Assembly (NCBI RefSeq): GCF_051912485.1
Contig: NZ_CP196822.1
Span: 2,418,001 to 2,482,000, forward strand
DNA length: 64,000 nt
Source: Nitrobacter sp051912485
GTDB lineage: Bacteria; Pseudomonadota; Alphaproteobacteria; Rhizobiales; Xanthobacteraceae
Reading direction: 5' to 3'
Part shown: positions 26,238-37,018 of the stretch, one piece after another
Position numbering within the stretch: position 1 is the stretch's first letter
Layout of the letters: each line of letters begins with the position of its first letter
Made by a program: the position numbers and the translations under genes
Notes under the pieces: generated by a model
Database searches by the model: none
What the model was told of the DNA's origin: nothing
Seen by the model: the letters and a program-made list of their open reading frames with translations, nothing else

Positions 26238-26402
26238 CTAGATGCGTCCCATCAGGAGCAGGATGAGCAGGATGATGATCACCAGCCCGAGGCCGCCACC
26301 GCCATAATAGCCGGTGCCGTAAAACGGCCCGCCGCCGATGCCGCTGAAGCCGCCGAGCAACGCGATAATGAGAATAATCAGAATGATTGTGCCGATGCTC
26401 AT
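26238..26402 (-). CDS. DUF3309 family small membrane protein
   Basis: 54 residues from ATG 26402 with a strong GGAGGAGAAG site. Two hydrophobic segments (IILIILIIALL and LGLVIIILLILLL) flank a glycine/tyrosine-rich middle (GGGPFYGTGYYGGGG), and the tail is MGRI, as in DUF3309. Members are common in alphaproteobacteria, often in stress-related clusters, and their function is unknown. It lies 16 bases after another tiny membrane protein on the same strand, so the two probably form an operon that ends at the bidirectional terminator. Confidence 0.85.
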   Translation of the reverse strand: MSIGTIILIILIIALLGGFSGIGGGPFYGTGYYGGGGLGLVIIILLILLLMGRI

Positions 26403-26418
26403 ATTTCTTCTCCTCCGC

Positions 26419-26505
26419 TTAATGGTGCATGAAGATGGCGAGAAGAATGATCAGCGGGATCGGAATCCCGATCAGCCAGAGAAGAAGTCCACGTCCAATG
26501 CCCAT
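26419..26505 (-). CDS. Tiny single-pass membrane protein, 28 residues
   Basis: The ATG at 26505 follows AGGAGGCGACT, an excellent ribosome-binding site. The product is MGIGRGLLLWLIG, a hydrophobic helix with two prolines, ending in LAIFMHH. One transmembrane segment fills the whole peptide. It is transcribed with the DUF3309 gene 16 bases downstream. Comparable peptides exist in related genomes as far as I recall. Function unknown. Confidence 0.7.
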   Translation of the reverse strand: MGIGRGLLLWLIGIPIPLIILLAIFMHH

Positions 26506-26773
26506 AGTCGCCTCCTGTGTGATGGGGCGACAACGCAGGGGTTCAGACCTAGTTCCGCGGGCAGGAACCGAACTATTTCTCCGAGGGACTGGAACCAATT
26601 TAGCCGAGCGCACGCGACTCGCGGCACGGCGCCTTGCTTGTCGCGGTCATCGGCAGTCTGTCAGGGAACGCGACGATGCGCTGGCATTCGTACGCGGCGA
26701 GTTTCAGTTTCACCAAGTCTTGGATTTCGTACGCCAGTTCGCTCGGCGCAAAGCCGGCTCCGGCGCCTGACCA

Positions 26774-27229
26774 TCATCCCGTCAACGCGGCCTTCACCAC
26801 GCCGCTGGCCTTGCCGAAATCCATCTGCCCGGCGTATTTGGCTTTCAGCGCGCCGATCACCTTGCCCATGTCCTTGATACCGGCGGCGCCGGTCTCGGCA
26901 ATGATGGCAGCGACGGCGGCCTTCACATCGGCATCGGACATCTGCTTCGGCAGGTAGCCGGAGATCACGAGAATTTCCGCGCGCTCCTGTGCAGCCAGTT
27001 CCTCACGGTTGCCCTTCTCGTAGAGTTCGACCGACTCCTGGCGCTGCTTGATCATCTTTTGCAGGACGCCAAGCAGATCGCCGTCCGACAGCGGCGGCTT
27101 GCCCTGCCCGCGCGCCTCGATGTCGGCATTCTTGATGGTGGAGTTGACCATGCGCAGCGTGGAGAGCTTGCGATCGTCCTTGGCCTTCATCGCCTCCTTG
27201 ACGGCGTTGTTGATGTCATCGCGCAGCAT
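26774..27229 (-). CDS. GatB/YqeY domain-containing protein
   Basis: 151 residues from ATG 27229 (GGGGAGA upstream). The whole protein is the YqeY fold related to the C-terminal tRNA-binding domain of GatB: MLRDDINNAVKEAMKAKDDR, TLRMVNSTIKNADIEARGQG, YEKGNREELAAQERAEILVI and the tail KYAGQMDFGKASGVVKAAL. Its role is thought to be linked to tRNA-dependent amidation or tRNA binding, but this is unproven. It is divergent from carA with about 120 bases between the starts, an arrangement often seen in rhizobia. Confidence 0.92.
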   Translation of the reverse strand: MLRDDINNAVKEAMKAKDDRKLSTLRMVNSTIKNADIEARGQGKPPLSDGDLLGVLQKMIKQRQESVELYEKGNREELAAQERAEILVISGYLPKQMSDADVKAAVAAIIAETGAAGIKDMGKVIGALKAKYAGQMDFGKASGVVKAALTG

Positions 27230-27350
27230 CGGCAATCTCCCCTTGCGGTATGAAACACCGCCGGTCATCTCGGGCCTGATGTAAGCCGCGTTTGCGCGCG
27301 AGACAACCGGAGTTTGACGCGGTGCGGTAGCCGGGGTATGTCATGCGCTC

Positions 27351-28541
27351 ATGACCACATCGGAAAACACCTCAGCCTGGCCGGACCTCAAGCCGACCGC
27401 GCTTCTCGTGCTCGCCGACGGCATGGTGCTCGAAGGCTTCGGTCTCGGCGCGGAAGGACAGGCGGTCGGCGAGGTCTGCTTCAACACCGCGATGACCGGC
27501 TACGAGGAAATCCTCACCGATCCCTCCTACGCCGGGCAGCTCATCACCTTCACATTTCCTCACATTGGAAATGTCGGCACCAACGACGAAGACATCGAAA
27601 CGGTGAACATGGCGGCGACGCCGGGCGCGCGCGGCGTCATCCTGCGCAGCGCTATCACCGATCCTTCGAACTACCGCGCCGCCAAACACCTCGACGCCTG
27701 GCTGAAGGCACGCGGCATCATCGGCATCTCGGGCATCGACACCCGCGCGCTGACCGCGCTGATCCGCACCAAGGGCATGCCCAACGCGGTGGTCGCGCAC
27801 GCGAAGGACGGGCGGTTCGATCTGCACGGATTGAAAGAGGAGGCGCGCGAGTGGCCGGGCCTGGAAGGCATGGACCTCGTGCCGATGGTGACATCCAGCC
27901 AGCGCTACACCTGGGACGAGACTCCGTGGGCGTGGGGCAATGGATTTGGCCGGCAGGACAAGCCCGAATTCAACGTCGTCGCCGTCGACTATGGCATCAA
28001 GCGCAACATCCTGCGCCTGCTCGCCGGTGAAGGCTGCAAAATTACAGTGGTACCGGCGACCACTTCGGCGGACGACATTCTGGCGATGAAGCCGGACGGA
28101 GTGTTTCTGTCGAACGGCCCCGGTGATCCCGCCGAGACCGGCAAATACGCGGTGCCGATGATCCGAAAAGTGATCGAGTCGGGGATGCCGACCTTCGGCA
28201 TCTGCCTGGGCCACCAGATGCTCGGTCTCGCTGTCGGCGCAAAAACAAAGAAGATGCATCAGGGTCATCACGGCGCCAATCATCCGGTCAGGGACGAGAC
28301 CACCGGCAAGGTGGAGATCACCTCGATGAATCACGGTTTTGCCGTGGACGAGGCGACGCTGCCGAAAGGCGCGAAGCAGACCCACGTCTCGCTGTTCGAC
28401 GGCTCCAACTGCGGCATCGAGCTGGAGGGCAAGCCGGTGTTCTCCGTCCAATATCATCCGGAGGCTTCGCCGGGTCCACGCGACTCGCACTATTTGTTCA
28501 AGCGCTTCGCGGATCTGATGCGCGAGAACAAGCGGGCGTAG
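27351..28541 (+). CDS. carA: Carbamoyl phosphate synthase small subunit
   Basis: Glutaminase subunit that supplies ammonia to CarB for carbamoyl phosphate, the entry to pyrimidine and arginine synthesis. 396 residues. The N-terminal half is the CarA-specific domain (LVLADGMVLEGFGLG, NTAMTGYEEILTDPSYAGQL). The C-terminal half is a class I glutamine amidotransferase with the nucleophilic cysteine in TFGICLGHQMLGL and the His/Glu pair in VQYHPEASPGP. All catalytic residues are present. carB is 3.3 kb downstream on the same strand, separated by unrelated genes. No leader attenuator was seen for carA itself. Confidence 0.97.
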   Translation: MTTSENTSAWPDLKPTALLVLADGMVLEGFGLGAEGQAVGEVCFNTAMTGYEEILTDPSYAGQLITFTFPHIGNVGTNDEDIETVNMAATPGARGVILRSAITDPSNYRAAKHLDAWLKARGIIGISGIDTRALTALIRTKGMPNAVVAHAKDGRFDLHGLKEEAREWPGLEGMDLVPMVTSSQRYTWDETPWAWGNGFGRQDKPEFNVVAVDYGIKRNILRLLAGEGCKITVVPATTSADDILAMKPDGVFLSNGPGDPAETGKYAVPMIRKVIESGMPTFGICLGHQMLGLAVGAKTKKMHQGHHGANHPVRDETTGKVEITSMNHGFAVDEATLPKGAKQTHVSLFDGSNCGIELEGKPVFSVQYHPEASPGPRDSHYLFKRFADLMRENKRA

Positions 28542-28633
28542 GTCTGCTCGCAATCAGGCGTCATCGTTCGCCAACGGGTCCGGCTTGCCGGCCCGATGAC
28601 AGCTCCGGCGGACGATCCGCTGCCATGCTTGCT

Positions 28634-29101
28634 TCAGTCGGCAATGCCGGCATCCGGTGGATCGATGCCGAGCGCGGTAGCAAGCGCGATCAGATGATCC
28701 TGCTCTTCGACAAGAATGCCGCGTAGGCTTTCTGCGATTGCGAATTCATTCAGCTCATCCGCCTGCCGCACCCTGCGCCGATATTGGCGGATCGTTTCCT
28801 TCTCGTTCGCCAGATCGAACTTCAGCATGTCTTCCGCCTTCTCCGACGTCTTGACCGGCTTCGGCGTCACCGAGGGCATGCCGCCGAGATAATCGATATG
28901 ATTGGCGACCTTGAGCGCATGCTCGAGTTCTTCACCGGCATGGACCGCCAGTTCGTCCGCGATATTCATGTATTCCGCGCCCTTGAGAACCTGGGAATAA
29001 TTCACATAGGCGATGATCGCCTGATACTCGCGCGACAGGTCTTCGTTGAGACCTTCGATGAGCTGTTTGCGGGTGACTGTCGGCTGGTCGGATTTGGACA
29101 T
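28634..29101 (-). CDS. Ferritin-like domain protein (bacterioferritin type)
   Basis: 155 residues, ATG at 29101 after GAGGAGATGAT. Four-helix bundle with ferroxidase-type ligands: SREYQAIIAYVNYSQVL, the ExxH motif in HAGEELEHALKV, and a second ExxH in VEEQDHLIAL. The central loop reads GGMPSVTPKPVKTSEKAEDM. It could store iron or protect DNA in a Dps-like manner; the sequence does not decide. It is convergent with carA, and its neighbour in the other direction is a methyltransferase. Confidence 0.85.
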   Translation of the reverse strand: MSKSDQPTVTRKQLIEGLNEDLSREYQAIIAYVNYSQVLKGAEYMNIADELAVHAGEELEHALKVANHIDYLGGMPSVTPKPVKTSEKAEDMLKFDLANEKETIRQYRRRVRQADELNEFAIAESLRGILVEEQDHLIALATALGIDPPDAGIAD

Positions 29102-29240
29102 ATCATCTCCTCTTAGTGCTTGGTTACGGCTATCGTCTGGCTATCCGGGGACCCGATTCTCGGCCTGATACCCTCTACCCGCCTTCAACGCGCCGCTATA
29201 AAACGGGTTCCAGCAAGGGAACAAAGATAACAGACACGTC

Positions 29241-29966
29241 ATGAATGACTGGATCGACTACTACGATTCCACGCACACGATTTACGTCAGCAAGCTGCAC
29301 CGCGACGTCCATTTCGAGACCATCGCCCGGGACATCGTCGGCTACGTCTCGTCGAAGGAATCGGTCGTACTGGATTATGCCTGTGGCGAAGCGCTCTCGG
29401 CTGAAACGGTGGCCGATGCGTGCGGCCGGCTGATCCTCGCGGAGCCCGCGCCCGGCGTTCGCGGCCGGCTGGTCGCGCGGTTCGCACCCAACACAAAAAT
29501 CCGGGTGCGCTCGCTGGACGAACTCCGGCACGTGGACGAGAAGTCGGTCGATCTGGCGGTGATGAACTCGGTCGCACAATACATGACGCCGGACGAACTC
29601 GATGCCGCCTTTACCATCGTTCGCCGGTTACTCAAGCCGGCTGGCCGTCTGGTGCTGGGCGACATCCTGCAGCCGAATGTGGGAATGTCCGGCGACGTGA
29701 TCGCACTGCTTCGCTTCGCGGCAAAGCATGGCTTCGTGAAAGACGCACTGTTGGGGCTGGCCCGCACGGCTCTGTCCGACTATCGGCAACTCCGCACCAG
29801 GATCGGGCTGCAACGTTACAGCGAGGCCGAGATGCTGGCCAAGCTCGCCGCCGCGGGATTCACGGCGACACGGGAGCCGGTGAATATCGGCCATAACCCG
29901 TCGCGCATGACATTTGTGGCGCGGCACGCCTTCGAGCGCAGCCGCAACGCGGATGCCGCAAGATAG
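29241..29966 (+). CDS. SAM-dependent methyltransferase, class I
   Basis: 241 residues. The Rossmann-fold motif I is degenerate but recognisable (SVVLDYACGEALSAE), followed by LILAEPAPGVRGRL, the acidic motif DLAVMNSVAQYMTPDELDAA and the post-motif LLKPAGRLVLGDI. The C-terminal part (YSEAEMLAKLAAAGFTATRE) is the usual ending of methyltransferase type 11/12 proteins. There is no signal peptide. The substrate is unknown. It is divergent from the ferritin-like gene with about 140 bases between the starts. Confidence 0.85.
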   Translation: MNDWIDYYDSTHTIYVSKLHRDVHFETIARDIVGYVSSKESVVLDYACGEALSAETVADACGRLILAEPAPGVRGRLVARFAPNTKIRVRSLDELRHVDEKSVDLAVMNSVAQYMTPDELDAAFTIVRRLLKPAGRLVLGDILQPNVGMSGDVIALLRFAAKHGFVKDALLGLARTALSDYRQLRTRIGLQRYSEAEMLAKLAAAGFTATREPVNIGHNPSRMTFVARHAFERSRNADAAR

Positions 29967-30057
29967 GCAAATTGAAGCAACCGGTCGGAGGCCAACCGGT
30001 TAAGGTTAAGCGGCGTTAAGACTCGCGACCCGCCAATTGTTGCGAAATATTACCGAC

Positions 30058-30132
30058 GGCCCGGTGGCGGAAGTCCTACGCGGGAGCTGTGCAAAGCTTT
30101 TTATCCTGGTTCAAGTCCAGGCTGGGCCTCCA
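30058..30132 (+). tRNA. tRNA-like gene, Cys-type (GCA), unusual anticodon and D arms, copy A
   Basis: 75 bases ending in CCA. Acceptor stem GGCCCGG/CTGGGCC, discriminator T (as in tRNA-Cys and tRNA-Gly) and T-arm CCTGG-TTCAAGT-CCAGG all pair well. The anticodon stem GAGCT/AGCTT leaves a loop of only six bases (GTGCAA) that contains GCA. The D-arm has three pairs and its loop lacks the usual GG. It could be a pseudo-tRNA or a non-standard tRNA. A near-identical copy (two differences) is at 30982. Confidence 0.5.
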
Positions 30133-30260
30133 ATCCTTCTCCCCGACACAAACTTTCGACGTGACGGATGCTGCGGCCAATCGCAGCCTCCCGAAAACAG
30201 CGTGGACGTTTTTCACCGCAAAGAAAAAAGCCCACGAAGTGCGGGCTCGTTCCGGCCGTC

Positions 30261-30524
30261 TTACCAACGACGCCAGTGACGATGGTGCCAGTGACGGTGA
30301 TGCCAGTGACGGTGAAACCGCCGCGGGCCATAATAACCCCACGCGCCATAGAAGCGTCTGCTAGGCACGCAGCGCCCCCAGCCGTTGACGTGCCAGCCGG
30401 GCCCGCAGCGCCAGCCGGCCTGTGTGACAGAACCTGTAGCGTCATGCAGCGGCGCGACAGGCATCGCTTGCGCTGACGCCATGCCGAGACCGACGGCGAA
30501 AGCGATGGAAGCCAAGAGTTTCAT
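30261..30524 (-). CDS. Small exported His/Trp-rich protein (GCG_CRPN-like)
   Basis: 87 residues, ATG at 30524 with GAGGAAAG upstream. Signal peptide of about 20 residues (MKLLASIAFAVGLGMASAQA). The mature protein has the motif WRCGPGWHVNGWGRCVPSRR, which fits the short GCG_CRPN prefix seen before C-terminal repeats in many Bradyrhizobium-group proteins. The C-terminus is made of repeats of HRHWH ending in RRW; the DNA there repeats nine bases several times. Histidine-rich tails often bind metal, but that is inference. It lies between two tRNA-like genes. Confidence 0.72.
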   Translation of the reverse strand: MKLLASIAFAVGLGMASAQAMPVAPLHDATGSVTQAGWRCGPGWHVNGWGRCVPSRRFYGAWGYYGPRRFHRHWHHRHWHHRHWRRW

Positions 30525-30803
30525 GTTGCTTTCCTCCTCGAACTTGGAAAGCAGAATTTCATCGCAATGCTACTGAATATGCGATGAAGGCCCCTGTCGG
30601 ATTTTTGCCCCAGTGCAGCCTCTGTGACTCCGCATTTTCAAGACGCGGCGTGAGCAATCAGTGCCGGATCTTCGGGGTTCCTCACCAACTTCGTGTGCTC
30701 GTTCGCGCCGGCGCCGATTGAAATCGAATGATCCGGAAGCTGCACGCATCGTGACGGCGCGACGAATCATAACGGCCGCAGAGGACCGCGGCCGTGATTG
30801 TGA

Positions 30804-30876
30804 TGGAGCGGATTCGATGAATCGAACATCGGTCTACGACCTGGAAGCCGCTGCTTTGCCACTAAGCTAAACCCGC
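30804..30876 (-). tRNA. tRNA-like gene, Gly-type, six-base anticodon loop
   Basis: 73 bases on the minus strand including CCA. Acceptor GCGGGTT/AATCCGC with discriminator T, D-arm GCTT/AAGC, T-arm CGATG-TTCGATT-CATCG are regular. The anticodon stem GCGGC/GTCGT leaves a six-base loop TTCCAG. Reading TCC as anticodon gives Gly, in line with the T discriminator; reading CCA would give Trp. One base appears to be missing from the loop. It may be a decayed tRNA-Gly gene. Confidence 0.55.
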
Positions 30877-30981
30877 ATGACACGGAGATAGCACATCGCC
30901 GCAGCTCATGCCCCGAAGTTACAATTAACGTTACAGTGAGCAATCGCTCGACCCGCCGGGGATATCTGCAAATATGCCCGA

Positions 30982-31056
30982 GGCCCGGTGGCGGAAGTTC
31001 GACGCGGGAGCTGTGCAAAGCTTTTTATCCTGGTTCAAGTCCAGGCTGGGCCTCCA
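30982..31056 (+). tRNA. tRNA-like gene, Cys-type (GCA), copy B
   Basis: Same 75-base structure as at 30058, with two changes in the D-loop region (GTTCGA instead of GTCCTA). Acceptor, T-arm, the six-base anticodon loop GTGCAA and the T discriminator are identical. The flanking DNA of the two copies is unrelated, so the similarity ends exactly at the tRNA boundaries. That argues for selection on the RNA or for copying of the unit itself. Confidence 0.5.
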
Positions 31057-31075
31057 AATTCCTCCGTCTTGAGGA

Positions 31076-31507
31076 CTACCCGATCGCCGCATCAGTCGCA
31101 GCGGCCAGCTTGCTCTCAAGTCCCTTCGCTGCAGCATGGAGCTTATCGCTCTGCGCATCGAACCCGTGGCGGAAAAAAACAGCCGATATGTGCGCCGCGT
31201 CGTTATAGCTGACATAGACCTTGCCGGCCTGATCCTGCCAGACCAGCATTTTCAGCGGCAAATCGATAGCCAACATGGGATGCTGAAGAAATAGCGGCGT
31301 TCCGCCCTGTGGGCTACCGACCACCAGAACCGTCGCCGGCGGCATCTCAAGACCGACGGCCTTTGCCGCAGCGGCGTGATCGAGGCGCGTAAAGACCTTC
31401 AGACCGTTGTCCTTCACCGCCGCTTCGAGATGATCGAGCGTGATCTCAAAAGGGTGCGAGCTTTGCTTCGTCACCAGATTGGTTGCAGCTTGTGCCAAAC
31501 CAGCCAT
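31076..31507 (-). CDS. DUF302 domain protein
   Basis: 143 residues. DUF302 pattern throughout: SSHPFEITLDHLEAAVKDNG, LKVFTRLDHAAAAKAVGLEM, TVLVVGSPQGGTPLFLQHPM and IDLPLKMLVWQDQAGKVYVS. The N-terminus (MAGLAQAATNL) looks like the end of a signal peptide whose first part is missing, and a repeat element lies directly upstream, so the start of the gene may have been altered. The family function is unknown. Its 3' end is 20 bases from the tRNA-like gene B. Confidence 0.8.
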   Translation of the reverse strand: MAGLAQAATNLVTKQSSHPFEITLDHLEAAVKDNGLKVFTRLDHAAAAKAVGLEMPPATVLVVGSPQGGTPLFLQHPMLAIDLPLKMLVWQDQAGKVYVSYNDAAHISAVFFRHGFDAQSDKLHAAAKGLESKLAAATDAAIG

Positions 31508-31514
31508 AAAAGCT

Positions 31515-31580
31515 CCAAAACTAGTGGTCGGATTCTAACATTTGCATTCCGTCGCGGCAGGGGTCTTTAAGTTCTAGTGG
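31515..31580. repeat. Half copies of CTAGTGG-type repeats
   Basis: Contains CTAGTGGTCGGATTCTAACA (with TTTGCA after it) and CTAGTGGAGTTCTGAATTTG (followed by ACATTCGC). Each matches one arm of the two complete hairpin elements at 62236-62314 and 62328-62403. Here the second arms are missing. Confidence 0.7.
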
Positions 31581-31777
31581 AGTTCTGAATTTGACATTCG
31601 CTTGCCGGGTTTGGCGGCAGCCCCCCGGATCGCCTCCCCGAGGGGAACAGACTGCCTCGAAAGAACTTTTTGCGCCGCCAAACCGGGAATTGCCGGTTGA
31701 TGAAACCCTCATAATCCTTCCCCACCGCGGAAATCTGGTCTAAAGACAGCCCGCGCGCGAAGATCGCGCTCTTGCTC

Positions 31778-31808
31778 AAGGGACGCGCGGCATGCGCGCC
31801 CTTTTTTT
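31778..31808 (+). terminator. Terminator or attenuator upstream of carB
   Basis: AAGGG-A-CGCGC pairs with GCGCG-CCCTT around a five-base loop and is followed by TTTTTTT. It ends only 28 bases before the carB ATG. Either it stops a transcript coming from the left, or it is the terminator arm of a carB leader attenuator. Confidence 0.7.
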
Positions 31809-31835
31809 GTGCCCAGTTTCCAGTCCCGGGACTTA

Positions 31836-35300
<3,465 letters not shown>

Positions 35301-35408
35301 GCCTGAATCGGACTTAATTGGCCCGATAATCGGTTTGCAGGAGTCTGACAGAGTCGGAACCTGCTGACCGTGGGGATGTTTGTTCCGACCGGGGCCGGTC
35401 GTAAGCAG

Positions 35409-35433
35409 CTAGTGTGGTGGTTCAGAAGTTCGC
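35409..35433. repeat. Fragment of a third repeat type (CTAGTGTGG)
   Basis: CTAGTGTGGTGGTTCAGAAG followed by TTCGC. A weak complementary arm (GCGAACTTTGGAA) follows near 35466. It belongs, by its CTAGTG end, to the same general class as the elements at 31515 and 62236. Confidence 0.45.
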
Positions 35434-35580
35434 TTCATTGCCCCGGCGAGTCTGCCGCCAAGGCATGCGAACTTTGGAATCGGGACATTAGGCGAATGCG
35501 AATTCTGCGGCCGGGGTCCGGATCGGAAGCCGCTTCGCGTAACGCCACAGGGCCGCCGATGAAGCGAAGGACGAAGTGAG

Positions 35581-36057
35581 ATGATCGAAAAGGTTCCGAT
35601 GACCCGAGGGGGACATGCCGCCCTCGAAGACGAACTGAAGAAGCGCCAGTCGGTGGACCGGCCGCGCATCATCGAGCACATCGCCGAGGCGCGCTCACAT
35701 GGCGATCTGTCGGAAAACGCGGAGTATCATGCCGCAAAAGAAGAGCAGTCGCACAATGAGGGCCGCATCGCCGAGCTCGAAGATAAGTTGGCACGCGCCG
35801 ACATCATCGACGTCAGCAAGCTTTCCGGCGACACCATCAAATTCGGCGCCACTGTTACGCTGATCGACGAAGACACCGACAAGAAAGCGGTGTGGCAGAT
35901 CGTTGGCGAAGCCGAAGCTGACGCCAAGAAGGGCCGCATTTCAATCACCTCGCCGCTCGCGCGCGCCCTGATCGGTAAGAAGAAAGGTTCCTCGGTCGAA
36001 GTCGTCGCGCCCGGAGGCGCCAAGGCTTACGAGATCACCAAGGTCGAGTGGCGATAG
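35581..36057 (+). CDS. greA: Transcription elongation factor GreA
   Basis: Rescues backtracked RNA polymerase by stimulating transcript cleavage. 158 residues, the standard length. The N-terminal coiled coil carries the acidic tip (GDLSENAEYHAAKEEQ, about residue 41-56); the C-terminal FKBP-like domain starts near residue 83 (GATVTLIDEDTDKKAVWQIV) and ends ITSPLARALIGKKKGSSVEV. The start is ATG 35581; the four bases before it (GTGAG) give a modest ribosome-binding site. It lies downstream of carB on the same strand, a common order in rhizobia. Confidence 0.97.
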   Translation: MIEKVPMTRGGHAALEDELKKRQSVDRPRIIEHIAEARSHGDLSENAEYHAAKEEQSHNEGRIAELEDKLARADIIDVSKLSGDTIKFGATVTLIDEDTDKKAVWQIVGEAEADAKKGRISITSPLARALIGKKKGSSVEVVAPGGAKAYEITKVEWR

Positions 36058-36162
36058 CGGACAGGTCACCGTCCGTACGCTTATCGCGCATACATCAGCA
36101 CGGCCCGGTTTCGTTTTCGATGTGGTTTTATTTCAACTTCGGCAGAGCAGGATGAAAGCGGT

Positions 36163-36414
36163 ATGCGGCTTTCCCGTTTAAGCCTCGCAACCGCGATAAC
36201 GGCTGCGATCATATCCGGAGCCGCCCTCGCCGCCGATATGGATATCCCGCCCCCGCCGGCGAAGGAGATTTCGGTGCAGAAGGGCCCGCCGAATTGCAGC
36301 CGATGGACCGACGACTGCGTGAGTTGCGCGCGTGACACCGATGGCGCACCGCCGGTTTGCTCCAATACCGGTTTTTCCTGTCAGCCAAAACCGGTCCACT
36401 GCGTGCAGCCTTGA
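36163..36414 (+). CDS. Small exported cysteine-rich protein
   Basis: 83 residues. Signal peptide of about 23 residues (MRLSRLSLATAITAAIISGA, ending ALAA). The mature part is short and proline-rich (DMDIPPPPAKE) with six cysteines in the second half (NCSRWTDDCVSCARDTDG, VCSNTGFSCQPKPVHC), so it is probably a disulfide-bonded periplasmic protein. No family is recognised. It stands alone between greA and the DoxX-type gene. Confidence 0.7.
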   Translation: MRLSRLSLATAITAAIISGAALAADMDIPPPPAKEISVQKGPPNCSRWTDDCVSCARDTDGAPPVCSNTGFSCQPKPVHCVQP

Positions 36415-36588
36415 GCCCCGCTAGCGAAGCTCACGCCGGTGACACGGTCTCGGCCGGGACGCAATGCCGCAGGCGTCCTTCAGGACTGGAACATTTCAAG
36501 AGTAAAAATATTGGCATTTGCGTCACTGCGATGACCGATGCAGGTTTATTTCAAGATTTTGAAATGTCTTATACTGGGGGGATCTGAC

Positions 36589-36987
36589 ATGGATCAGATG
36601 TTTTCAAAATGGCAGCCGACGGCGCTGAGCCTGTTACGTTTCATGAGCGGGCTTCTACTCATGCAACATGGCACCGCCAAGCTTTTGGGCTTCCCGCCGT
36701 TGCCGATGTTCGCCGATCTGAAAGTCGCGTCACTGGTCGGAATGGCCGGAGTCATCGAACTGGTCGGCGGCGGACTGCTGGTGATCGGGCTGTTTACGCG
36801 TCCCGCTGCCTTCATCGCGTCAGGCATGACGGCGGTCGCCTACTTTATGGTGCACGCGCCGAAGAACTTCATGCCGATCGTCAATGGCGGCGAACTGGCC
36901 GCACTCTATTGTTTCGTATTCTTCTACCTGGTGTTCGCCGGCGGAGGACCGATCAGCCTCGACAAGATGATCTTCAACAAAAGTTGA
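36589..36987 (+). CDS. DoxX family membrane protein
   Basis: 132 residues from the ATG at 36589 (GGGGGGA upstream). Four hydrophobic segments with the DoxX pattern: SLLRFMSGLLLMQHGTAKLL, VGMAGVIELVGGGLLVIGLF, AAFIASGMTAVAYFMVH and an FVFFYLVFAGGGP ending. The family contains thiosulfate:quinone oxidoreductase subunits and many uncharacterised members linked to redox stress. It has no partner gene. A second, more distant DoxX-type gene is at 61775. Confidence 0.88.
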   Translation: MDQMFSKWQPTALSLLRFMSGLLLMQHGTAKLLGFPPLPMFADLKVASLVGMAGVIELVGGGLLVIGLFTRPAAFIASGMTAVAYFMVHAPKNFMPIVNGGELAALYCFVFFYLVFAGGGPISLDKMIFNKS

Positions 36988-37018
36988 CGCAGGACCATTC
37001 ACAGCGCGCTTTGCGGCC

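Noticed and set aside
27372..28553. Open frame of about 390 codons opposite carA
   Set aside because: Antisense to carA with no family signature.
30261..30360. Tandem nine-base repeats considered as a CRISPR array
   Set aside because: Units are contiguous without spacers and are explained by the His/Trp-rich coding repeat. No CRISPR array or cas gene was seen in the window.
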